Shown: positions 47,683-54,723 of the stretch, one piece after another
Layout: each line of letters begins with the position of its first letter
How positions within the stretch are numbered: the first letter of the stretch is position 1
Origin: CAJBVW01 sp964457335
Lineage (GTDB): Bacteria; Myxococcota_A; UBA796; SXON01
Direction of reading: 5' to 3'
DNA: 64,000 bases
Assembly (NCBI GenBank): GCA_964457335.1
Contig: CAYWGD010000007.1
Location: forward strand, 50,199-114,198
The notes under the pieces: model-generated
Databases searched by the model: none
What the model saw: the letters and a program-made list of their open reading frames with translations, nothing else
What the model was told of the DNA's origin: nothing
Program-made: the position numbers and the translations under genes

Positions 47683-48255
47683 ATGACCGACTCCCTGCCC
47701 ATCGTCGAGGCCGCCATGGGTGGAGACGCGCGTGCCCTCGACCGACTCGCCGGCCTCTGGCTGCCGACGGTGCTCCGCTGGTGCACCCGGATGGGCGGCC
47801 CTCGCGTGGATCCCGAGGACGCGGCGCACGACGTGTTCCTCGTCGTGATGCGCCGCATCCGCGACCTGGGCGACGCCGCGGCGTTCCCGTCGTGGCTCTT
47901 CCAGGTGACCCGCAAGACCCTCGCCCGCGCCCGGCGCAAGGCCTGGTTCGCGCGGTGGGTGCCGGGCGCCTCCCTGGAGCGCGCCGACTCGGCGCCGAGC
48001 CCCGCGCGCCGCCGCGCCCTGTCCGAGGCCTCCCGGGCGGTGCAGACGATCCTGGAGGGTATGACCGACGCCCACCGGGAGGTCTTCGTGCTCTGCGTGA
48101 TCGAGGAGCGCACCGACGAGGACGCCGCCGCGCTCCTCGGGGTGCCCGTCGGCACCGCCAAGAGCCGCCTGCGCGCCGCTCGCCAACACTTCCACGCCGC
48201 GGCGGAGGCCCTCGATCTCCGCGCCGACCTCGACGCCTTCAAGGAGGGTGCCTGA
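47683..48255 (+). CDS. ECF-type sigma-70 factor
   Basis: 190 aa from ATG 47683; in-frame GTG 47674 and ATG 47632 are alternatives. I prefer 47683 because the upstream bases match the leader of two unrelated genes. Region 2 is visible (AMGGDARALDRLAGLWLPTVLRWC...DPEDAAHDVFLVVMRRI...FPSWLFQVTRKTLARARRKAW). Region 4 is clear (ILEGMTDAHREVFVLCVIEERTDEDAAALLGVPVGTAKSRLRAARQHF). It directs RNA polymerase to its own promoters, probably in response to envelope conditions. Its stop overlaps the next ATG (TGATG), so the FecR-like protein is co-translated and may be its regulator. Confidence 0.9.
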   Translation: MTDSLPIVEAAMGGDARALDRLAGLWLPTVLRWCTRMGGPRVDPEDAAHDVFLVVMRRIRDLGDAAAFPSWLFQVTRKTLARARRKAWFARWVPGASLERADSAPSPARRRALSEASRAVQTILEGMTDAHREVFVLCVIEERTDEDAAALLGVPVGTAKSRLRAARQHFHAAAEALDLRADLDAFKEGA

Positions 48256-49142
48256 TGGACCCCCGCCCGCTCACCGACGCGTTCCGCTCCGAGACCGAGC
48301 CGACGGACATCCAGGCCGCCCGCGTGCACGCCCGCCTGCGCACCTCCGTGGCCGCGCCCGCCCCCGCCCGGGGCCGCGGCTGGGCCTTCGGCGCGGGGAT
48401 CCTCGCCGCCGGCGTCCCCGCCCTGATCGCCCTCGCGCTGGTGCGGGGCCCGGCGCCCACCACCGACGCCACGACCGACGCCGTCGCGACCGACGCCGCG
48501 CACGGAGTCCCGTCTGCGCCCCGGGCGCTCGACGCGGTGCTCGACGCGCGCGGCGCCCCGCTCGACCTCGCCGCGGGCGATGGCGTGGCGCTCCGCTACG
48601 CCGGCTACGGGCGGCTCTCCGGCACGGAGGGCGCGCCGCGCATCGACTGGTCCACCGGCACGCTCGACGTGGAGGTCGAGCCCGGCCGCGGCCTCGACGT
48701 GCGGGTGCAGACCCGCGAGGCGCGTGTGCGTGTCGTCGGGACGGGCTTCACCGTCGCGCGGGACGCCACCGGCACCGCGGTCTCCGTCTCGCACGGCCGC
48801 GTCGAGGTCGTATGCGGCGAGGAGCCGGCGGTGTACCTCTCGAAGGGGGAGGAGCGGACCTGCCTCCCCGTGTCCGCGGCGGGCAGGCTCGCCCGGGCGC
48901 GCACCCTCCGCGATCGCGGCGTCGCGCCGGCGGTCGTGCTCGACGAGGCCCGCGCGGCGCTCGCCGCCGGCTCGGACGACGTGGTCGCGGGCGAGCTCCG
49001 CTTCCTCGAGCTCGAGCTCCTCGTGGACCTCGGCCGCGCCGAGGAGGCCCGCGCCGTGGGCGCCACGCTGCTCGCCGGACCCGACGCCACGCGCGACGCC
49101 GAGATCGAGGCCCTCCTCGACCGCGTGGGCGCCGGCCGGTGA
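48255..49142 (+). CDS. FecR-like membrane protein, probable sigma-factor regulator
   Basis: 295 aa from ATG 48255, overlapping the sigma stop by 1 bp. A short cytoplasmic N-terminus (DPRPLTDAFRSETEPTDIQAARVHARLRTS) is followed by a TM helix (GWAFGAGILAAGVPALIALALV). The periplasmic FecR-type domain includes GRLSGTEGAPRIDWSTGTLDVEVEPGRGLDVRVQTREARVRVVGTGFTVARDATGTAVSVSHGRVEV. The C-terminal ~90 residues are helical, TPR-like (EELRFLELELLVDLGRAEEARAVGATLL). Its position suggests it holds or activates the sigma factor. A TonB receptor, usual in Fec systems, is absent. Confidence 0.88.
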   Translation: MDPRPLTDAFRSETEPTDIQAARVHARLRTSVAAPAPARGRGWAFGAGILAAGVPALIALALVRGPAPTTDATTDAVATDAAHGVPSAPRALDAVLDARGAPLDLAAGDGVALRYAGYGRLSGTEGAPRIDWSTGTLDVEVEPGRGLDVRVQTREARVRVVGTGFTVARDATGTAVSVSHGRVEVVCGEEPAVYLSKGEERTCLPVSAAGRLARARTLRDRGVAPAVVLDEARAALAAGSDDVVAGELRFLELELLVDLGRAEEARAVGATLLAGPDATRDAEIEALLDRVGAGR

Positions 49143-50245
49143 GACCCCTGGCCCTGTGCTTCCTGGTCGTCGGCTGCGCGCTGGACGTCGTCTTCCCGGT
49201 CGACCGCGCCCCGGGCGAGTCCGGCGACTCCGCGGACTCGGGCGACTCCGGCGACACCGCCCCGCGCGCCCGCTTCGCGACGACCCCGGTGGCGCCCAGC
49301 GCCACGCGCCCCATGTGGCAGGGCCTCCAGGAGGCGCACCTCGACGCGGACGGCGCCCCCTGCGCGGCGCCGATCGCCGCCGCGATGAGCATGGACGCGT
49401 TCTGCTTCGTGGCGGCGGGCGACGAGCTCTGGTGCGCGGGCCGCGTGTACACCGAGGACTTCGGCCCCTCGTTCGTGCCCACCGGCCTCACCGGCGTGCG
49501 GCAGGTCCTCCTCTCCGCGACCGCCGACGCCGAGAACGGCAACGCGATGTGCGCGCTCGCCGACGGCGTCCTCCAGTGCTTCGGGTACCGGAACACGCTC
49601 GGCCAGCTCGCCACCGGGTCCACCGAGCCCAACGAGACCTTCCTCCCCTGGGGCGCCGTCACCGGCGTGGTCGGCACGGCCACCGGAAGCTGGTCCCAGC
49701 TCTGCGTGCTCGACGGCGCGGGCGAGGCGTGGTGCGCCGGCAGCGGGTACGGCGTCGAGCCCACCTCCCTGGGGAGCGGCCACACCGCCCTGATCATCGG
49801 GAGCGACGGGGCCCCCTCGTTCGACGACCCGACCCGCTGGCGCGCCTCCGCCGGCATGAGCCAGTGTTTCGTGACGGCGGCGGGGCTCGAGTGCGACGAG
49901 CCGCTGGGCGAGATGGGGATCCAGGGCGTGCTCGGCGAGCCCGGGCACGTCGTCGACGGCGGCCTTCGCCAGACCGAGCCCCGGGACGCCTGTTGGCTCG
50001 ACGACGGCGGGCGGGCCTGGTGCGGCGACCCGAGCGCCGCGGAGCGGGTCTTCGTGGACCAGCCCGTGCTGCTCCTCGCCGTGGACTTCTACACGGACGC
50101 GATGTGCGCCATCTACGCCGACGGCTCCGTGGCCTGCCGGGGGGAGCACAACACGACCGGGAAGCTCGGCGCCGGCAGCACCGTGCCGCTGTTCGTCGAC
50201 ACCGTCGTCGCGCCGCCCGGCACCGTCGACACGGCCTGCAGGTAG
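49139..50245 (+). CDS. RCC1-like repeat lipoprotein
   Basis: 368 aa from GTG 49139, overlapping the FecR-like stop by 4 bp (GTGA). The signal ends in FLVVGC (Cys 13), followed by a GESGDSADSGDSGDT linker. The body has RCC1-like blades with recurrent Cys/Trp signatures: AFCFVAAGDELWCAG, AMCALADGVLQCFGY, LCVLDGAGEAWCAG, QCFVTAAGLECDE, ACWLDDGGRAWCG, AMCAIYADGSVACRG. These suggest a disulphide-stabilised surface propeller. It is the last gene of the sigma/FecR-like operon, so it may be a target or a sensor part of that system. Confidence 0.85.
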   Translation: MRPLALCFLVVGCALDVVFPVDRAPGESGDSADSGDSGDTAPRARFATTPVAPSATRPMWQGLQEAHLDADGAPCAAPIAAAMSMDAFCFVAAGDELWCAGRVYTEDFGPSFVPTGLTGVRQVLLSATADAENGNAMCALADGVLQCFGYRNTLGQLATGSTEPNETFLPWGAVTGVVGTATGSWSQLCVLDGAGEAWCAGSGYGVEPTSLGSGHTALIIGSDGAPSFDDPTRWRASAGMSQCFVTAAGLECDEPLGEMGIQGVLGEPGHVVDGGLRQTEPRDACWLDDGGRAWCGDPSAAERVFVDQPVLLLAVDFYTDAMCAIYADGSVACRGEHNTTGKLGAGSTVPLFVDTVVAPPGTVDTACR

Positions 50246-50338
50246 GCGCCGGAGGCACCGGGGCCGCGGACGACCGCCGGAGGCACGGTCGCCGCCGCAC
50301 CGCGGAGCGGGTGCCCCGATCCAGACTCCGACGGGACG

Positions 50339-51388
50339 TTACGGGGCGCCCTCGACGATCCCGTTCACCGACCAGGTGACGCCGTCGGTGCGCACGACGA
50401 GGTCGCCCTCGAGGTCGGTGCGCCACACGGTCGCGCCGATGGCCTCGAGCCGCGTGACCGTCTCCTCGGCGGGGTGCCCGTAGCTGTTGTCGGCGCCGAG
50501 CGAGATGAGCGCGGACCGGGGCTCCATCGCGCCGAGGAGGTCGCCCGAGGAGCCGTTGTAGGAGCCGTGGTGGTGCACCTTGTAGACGTCGATCGGGCCG
50601 GGCTCGAGCGCGCCTTCGCAGACCGGGGCCTCGCAGTCGCCGCCGAGCAGCATCGTGACCTCGCCGTAGGTGAGGCGCAGGACCACGGAGTTGTTGTTCT
50701 CGTTCTCCACGTCGCCCACGTGGCCGTGGAGCACGTCGACGGTCATCGACGGGCCGAGGTCGATCCGGTCGCCGGGGCCGACGGTCTGGCGGCGGTCGCC
50801 CGCGCGGCGGGTGTAGTCCTCGAAGGCGGTGGAGTCGTAGCGGCCGCCGGAGTCGAAGGCGTGGCGGACCTCCGGGTGGTCGCGGAGGAGGCCCGCCATC
50901 GCGCCCATGTGGTCGGCGTGGAAGTGGCTCACGGCGACGTGGTCGAGCGCGGGCACGCCGCGGGCGTCGAGGTAGTCGCGGACGGCGGTGTAGTGGTCGT
51001 CGTCGCCGGCGTCGACGAGCATGGCGAAGCCGTCGGGCGAGACGACGAGCAGCGCGTCGCCCTGGCCGACGTCGATCACGTGGAGCACGAGCTCGCCGGT
51101 CGCCGGCATCGACGGGCAGGCGCAATCGTCGGAGCAGGCGCCGGGGCAGGCGTCGTCGTCGGCGCCGTCGCACTCCTCGGGGGCGCCGGCGACACCGTCG
51201 CCGCAGGTGCGGCTGTCGGCGCCGGTGTCGTCGGGGGCGGTGTCGGTGGGTGCGGTGTCGGTGTCGGTGTCGGTGTCGGTGGGGCGGTCGGTGTCGCCCG
51301 GGTCGGTGTCGCGGGGCGGGCGGCCGTCGATGGAGAGCTCGCTCCGGCAGGCGGGGAGGAGCAGCGCGGACAGGAGCAGGAGTGACAT
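50339..51388 (-). CDS. ComEC-like metallo-beta-lactamase-fold lipoprotein
   Basis: 349 aa from ATG 51388. The signal MSLLLLSALLLPAC (Cys 14) is followed by a (DT)n linker (DTDPGDTDRPTDTDTDTDTAPTDT). A short Cys-rich segment CGDGVAGAPEECDG...CPGACSDDCAC (~62-91) resembles the CGDG/EECDDG repeats common in myxobacterial surface proteins. The MBL domain has HVIDVGQGDALLVVSPDG, AVSHFHADHMG (H155, H157, D159, H160), VVLRLTYGEVTMLLGGDCEAP, VYKVHHHGSYNGSS and SYGHPAEET. This is the soluble ComEC/Rec2-type hydrolase domain, normally part of a DNA-uptake channel, here anchored as a stand-alone lipoprotein. Its substrate is unknown. Confidence 0.86.
   Translation of the reverse strand: MSLLLLSALLLPACRSELSIDGRPPRDTDPGDTDRPTDTDTDTDTAPTDTAPDDTGADSRTCGDGVAGAPEECDGADDDACPGACSDDCACPSMPATGELVLHVIDVGQGDALLVVSPDGFAMLVDAGDDDHYTAVRDYLDARGVPALDHVAVSHFHADHMGAMAGLLRDHPEVRHAFDSGGRYDSTAFEDYTRRAGDRRQTVGPGDRIDLGPSMTVDVLHGHVGDVENENNNSVVLRLTYGEVTMLLGGDCEAPVCEGALEPGPIDVYKVHHHGSYNGSSGDLLGAMEPRSALISLGADNSYGHPAEETVTRLEAIGATVWRTDLEGDLVVRTDGVTWSVNGIVEGAP
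51236..51300. repeat. GTCGGT hexanucleotide tract in the MBL lipoprotein linker
   Basis: Repeated GTCGGT units encode the Asp-Thr linker. Because the unit is 6 bp, slippage would change linker length without shifting the frame. Confidence 0.6.
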
Positions 51389-51880
51389 GGGAGCGGGACG
51401 ATAGCACCGGCCTCGGGCGCGGGCGGGGGCGCGGGCGGGGGCGCGGCGGGACGTGTGGAGGCGGGGAGGCGGAGGCGGGGCGGCGGCGGCGGCGGCGGGC
51501 CTGCGGAGGCGTCGGCGGCGGAGACGTCCCTGCGTCGGCGGCGGAGGCGTCGGCGGCGGGAGGAGCGGGGTTGAATACGACAACCTGGCTCAGGAGCGGC
51601 ACCGAATACGACAACCGGGCTGCCCGCGCGGGGAAGGGACGCCGTCCGCCACGGGAGAACGCGGATTTTTCGGCGGCGCGCGGCGACCGGACGCCGCGCC
51701 GACGGCCCCCGAGGCGCCACTTGTCGTACTCGGTGCCGCTCCTGAGGACCGTTGTCGTGTTCGACCCGGCTCCTCCTCCCCGCCCCGGCCGAAGGGAGCG
51801 CCGACCGAGCACTCCCGCGCTCCGGACACCCCCCAAAGCCGGGGAAAGCCGCGTTCCCCGCCCCGCGCTACGTCGCGTGC
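51389..51880. other. 492-bp non-coding region with G-runs and a large inverted repeat
   Basis: It lies between the divergent MBL lipoprotein and the secreted propeller. 51416-51570 is a simple G-rich tract (GGGCGGGGGCGC, GGCGGCGGCGG and GGAGGCG repeats) that may form quadruplexes. 51560-51776 is an inverted-repeat element. About 100 bp of ordinary G+C sequence precedes the propeller start. No gene is supported. Confidence 0.7.
51560..51776. mobile_element. MITE-like inverted-repeat element (~60-bp arms)
   Basis: The left arm ~51560-51617 and right arm ~51719-51776 are imperfect reverse complements around a ~100-bp centre. Each arm holds GCTCAGGAGCGGCACCGA (right arm: its complement) between two copies of a GAATACGACAAC-type motif (51572-51584, 51603-51615; inverted near 51722-51733 and 51750-51765). 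No ORF is inside. It could be a non-autonomous element or a pair of operator-like sites; no cognate transposase is in the window. Confidence 0.5.
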
Positions 51881-54010
51881 GTGCTCGCCCTGATCGCCGC
51901 CGCCTTCGCGCACTCCCCGCACGACGTGTGCCCCACGGTCGCGCGCGGGCCCGACGGCGTCGTGCTCGCCGGGGAGACGGACGACCTCGCGCGCTTCCAC
52001 GCCGACGGCACGGTCGACGCGCACCTGCCCTCGCCGGGCGACACGCCGGTGTGCCTCGCCTCGCTGGGGGCCGGGTCCTGGGCGCTCGTGACCGCGGAGG
52101 GCGGAGCCTGGCGCTCCGACGACGACGGCGCCCGGTGGACGCGGCTCGACGCCGACGCGCGTGCCTGCGCGCAGGGGGAGGGGGGCGCGTTCCTCGGCGG
52201 CGCGGGCGTGTGGTGGGTGCCCGGCGTGCCGGGGGCCGACGCCGAGCGGATCGCGGAGGAGAGCGCCGCCGCGGTCGCGGAGGGGCCCGACGGCGTGTTC
52301 GCGCTCGATCCCGACGGGGCGCTGGTGCGCGTCGAGGGCTGGACCGTGGTGCACCCCGGCCCCTGGCGCGCGCTGGCCGGCGGCGCGGCGCTGCTGCTCG
52401 GGGGCGAGGGCGGCGTGTTCGCGTGGGAGGACGCGCCCGTCCCCGCGGGCGGGCCCACCGACGTGGTCGCGGTGGCCGCGGGGGAGGACGTGTGGCTCGC
52501 CGCGGGGCCCGCCGGCGGCGTGTGGGCGCGCCGCGACGGCGCCTGGACCGAGCACCTCGCCGGGATCGAGGCCCACACCTCCGGCTCCGGCTCTCCGGGC
52601 GACGGCGTGTACTGGGCCGGGCTGCTCGCGGACGGCGACGAGTGGCTCGCCGCCGCCTGGGAGGGGCTCTACCGCCGGGCCGCGGACGACACGCGCTGGG
52701 AGCAGCTGGAGCTGCGCACCTCCCCTTTCGTGCGGGGCCTCGCCTGGCTCGACGACGGCACGCTGCTCATCGCCCCCTACGGCGCAGGGCTCGCCCGCGG
52801 CACGCCCGGCGAGGACGACTGGGTCGACGCCGCGCCTTCGCTCGGCTGGCCGTGGCTGCGGGACGTGCTCGCGACGGAGGGCGGCGCGGGGCGCTGGTTC
52901 GCGGTCGGCGGGCAGCACCTCTACGTGTCCGACGACGCCGGGGCGAGCTGGGCGGTCGCCCACACCGGGCTCGACCTCGCCGGGGACGTGGTGGCCGTGG
53001 CCCCGGCCTGGCCGAACGACGCGCAGGTCTGGGCCGGCGGCGTGGACCCCGACGGCGCCGGCGCGCTCGCGACCAGCGCCGACCGTGGCGCCACCTGGGC
53101 CATCACGCCGCTGGGCTGCCGCGACAAGCCGAGCGCCCTCGCGGTCGACGCCGAAGGCGCCTGGGTCGCCTGCGGGAGTGGCGTGTGGCGCGTGGAGGAC
53201 GGTCGCGCCGAGGACGTGACGCTCCCCCCGGCGCTCGCCGCGGGCGCGATCCTCGTCCTGTCGGACACGGACGGCCTCGTCGTGGGCGGCGACGGCGGGC
53301 TCTGGCGCCTCGAGGCGGACGGGGCCGTCCCGCTCTACGAGGGGCGCGTCCGCGCCGGCGTCGAGGACGGCACCGGCTGGGTGATCTCCACCGACGACGG
53401 GCTCGTCCGCGTGGCGGGCGGCGTCACGCCCCTCGGCTGGCCGGAGGGCGACCTCGTGGCGAGCCTCGCCGTCGCGGCCGACGGGGCGCTCGCGGCGGGC
53501 GCCTTCACCGGGGCGTGGACCTCCCGCGACGGCGGCGCGACCTGGGCGCTCGCGACCGACCGCGACCGCTACGACGACCGTGACGCCACCTGGTTCTACT
53601 GGGCCTGGAGCAGCGTCGACGACGGGACGGCCAAGTCCGGCGGGGCCATGCGGGGCGAGGCGGGCGCCGTGGCCGAGTGGCGGCTCGAGGGGACGGCGCT
53701 CCTCGTGTACGCGCGCGGCGAGGGGACGCTCCTCGTCGAGGTCGACGGCGTCGCGGAGGAGGCGCCCGTTCGCGGCGCGGAGTGGGCCGTCGTGTGGAGC
53801 GCGGCGCTCGACGCGGGGCGGCACGCTGTGCGCGTCGAGGTGCTCGACGGCGAGGTCTGGCTCGACGGGGGCGTGCGGTGGCGCGCGCCGGGGGTGGTGC
53901 CCCCCGCCGCGGAGGGCGTCCCGGCGCCGGAGGAGCCGCCCTGCGGCTGCGGCGGCGGCAGCGCGCTGCTGCTCGCGCTCGGCGGGCTGGTCGGGCGTCG
54001 GCGGAGGTAG
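51881..54010 (+). CDS. Secreted BNR/sortilin-like propeller protein with MYXO-CTERM-like tail
   Basis: 709 aa if GTG 51881 starts it (VLALIAAAFAHSPHDVCPTV, signal peptide). The ORF is open upstream into the inverted-repeat element, with no better signal. Many Asp-box-type turns are seen (WRSDDDGARWTRL, LYVSDDAGASWAVAHTG, ATSADRGATWAITP, TSRDGGATWALATD), indicating one or two propellers. A C-terminal beta-sandwich (~610-680) precedes PPCGCGGGSALLLALGGLVGRRRR, a short MYXO-CTERM-like sorting tail. It is likely a surface-anchored binding or glycan-interacting protein; no catalytic residues can be named. Confidence 0.82.
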   Translation: MLALIAAAFAHSPHDVCPTVARGPDGVVLAGETDDLARFHADGTVDAHLPSPGDTPVCLASLGAGSWALVTAEGGAWRSDDDGARWTRLDADARACAQGEGGAFLGGAGVWWVPGVPGADAERIAEESAAAVAEGPDGVFALDPDGALVRVEGWTVVHPGPWRALAGGAALLLGGEGGVFAWEDAPVPAGGPTDVVAVAAGEDVWLAAGPAGGVWARRDGAWTEHLAGIEAHTSGSGSPGDGVYWAGLLADGDEWLAAAWEGLYRRAADDTRWEQLELRTSPFVRGLAWLDDGTLLIAPYGAGLARGTPGEDDWVDAAPSLGWPWLRDVLATEGGAGRWFAVGGQHLYVSDDAGASWAVAHTGLDLAGDVVAVAPAWPNDAQVWAGGVDPDGAGALATSADRGATWAITPLGCRDKPSALAVDAEGAWVACGSGVWRVEDGRAEDVTLPPALAAGAILVLSDTDGLVVGGDGGLWRLEADGAVPLYEGRVRAGVEDGTGWVISTDDGLVRVAGGVTPLGWPEGDLVASLAVAADGALAAGAFTGAWTSRDGGATWALATDRDRYDDRDATWFYWAWSSVDDGTAKSGGAMRGEAGAVAEWRLEGTALLVYARGEGTLLVEVDGVAEEAPVRGAEWAVVWSAALDAGRHAVRVEVLDGEVWLDGGVRWRAPGVVPPAAEGVPAPEEPPCGCGGGSALLLALGGLVGRRRR

Positions 54011-54018
54011 GCCGGGCG

Positions 54019-54034
54019 CCCGCGAAGACGCGGG
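54019..54034. terminator. AAGA-loop hairpin after the propeller gene
   Basis: A 6-bp stem CCCGCG/CGCGGG has loop AAGA and starts 9 bp after the stop codon. It is the same kind as at 17657-17680 and 20923-20940. Confidence 0.4.
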
Positions 54035-54162
54035 GGGCGGGCGCCGCGGGGGCGCGGCGAAGCCGCTCCGACAGGTCGGCGGGGGCCCGTGGCGTGCGTC
54101 CTCGCACGTCGTGGGGACCGTGGGCGTGCAGACCCGGGCCGTTGGACGGCGTGCGGCCCTCC

Positions 54163-54424
54163 GAGGGAGATCTGGGCAGCTGCGTCACGAGTGGCGTGAC
54201 GTAGCGAGGGAGATGGGCGCTGATCTGGGCAGCTACGTCACGCGTGGCGTGACGTAGCGAGGGAGATGGGCGCTGATCTGGGCAGCTACGTCACGCGTNN
54301 NNNNNNNNNNNNNNNNNNNNNNNNNNNNNNNNNNNNNNNNNNNNNNNNNNNNNNNNNNNNNNNNNNNNNNNNNNNNNNNNNNNNNNNNNNNNNNNNNNGG
54401 CGTGACGTAGCGAGGGAGATGGGC
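54163..54424 (+). repeat. 53-bp tandem repeat interrupted by gap
   Basis: Full units are at 54193-54245 and 54246-54298. A partial unit lacking 10 bp precedes (54163-54192), and another starts right after the gap (54399-54424). Each unit begins GGCGTGACGTAGCGAGGGAG and ends GGGCAGCTACGTCACGCGT. The unit junction forms a 12-bp hairpin (54232-54243 with 54247-54258, loop GTG). The array length is unknown because of the gap. The spacer part is constant, so this is not a CRISPR array. Confidence 0.8.
54299..54398. other. Assembly gap (100 N)
   Basis: A run of exactly 100 N, a standard scaffold gap of unknown real size, lies inside the 53-bp tandem repeat. Confidence 0.98.
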
Positions 54425-54608
54425 TGGGTGGCACCGGGTGGGGCCGGCTCTCACGCCGCGCGAGGGGCCCGGCGGGCGCCGGGGGCGCGCAGATCCCCGG
54501 GACCGTGCGATCGTGCACCGCCCCCGGCGGTCGGCCGGCCCCAGCCGGCCGACGGAGGCGCCCCGCGCCGACCCCAGAGGGGCCCGACCCCGGCCGCGCA
54601 AGACGGTT

Positions 54609-54679
54609 CGGGTGTCAGGAATTGATCATTGACACCTACGGCGGAGCCGTAGGTGTCAATGATCAATTCCTGACACCCG
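54609..54679. repeat. REP-like palindromic element, copy 3 (perfect 34-bp stem)
   Basis: The left arm 54609-54642 begins CGGGTGTCAGGAATTGATCA and ends CTACGGC. The right arm 54646-54679 is its exact reverse complement, loop GGA. It matches the element at 12130-12190 except for the loop and outer flanks. Confidence 0.88.
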
Positions 54680-54723
54680 CGGCCACCCCCCGGCGGCCGG
54701 GGACGCGCCCGGACCTCCGCCGC

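Larger units (their letters stand above)
54011..54723. other. 713-bp non-coding repeat island with assembly gap
   Basis: It contains an AAGA-loop hairpin right after the propeller gene, a 53-bp tandem repeat broken by 100 N, a G+C block (54520-54596) resembling 12267-12363, and a perfect REP-like palindrome (54609-54679). No gene is seen, but the gap may hide sequence. Confidence 0.75.

Noticed and set aside
51752..51880. N-terminal extension of the secreted propeller protein
   Set aside because: It would begin in the right arm of the inverted-repeat element and place the signal peptide internally.
54163..54424. Possible CRISPR array at the assembly gap
   Set aside because: Repeats with dyad symmetry are regularly spaced, but the spacer part is constant in the visible units and no cas genes are present. 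This is a plain tandem repeat.
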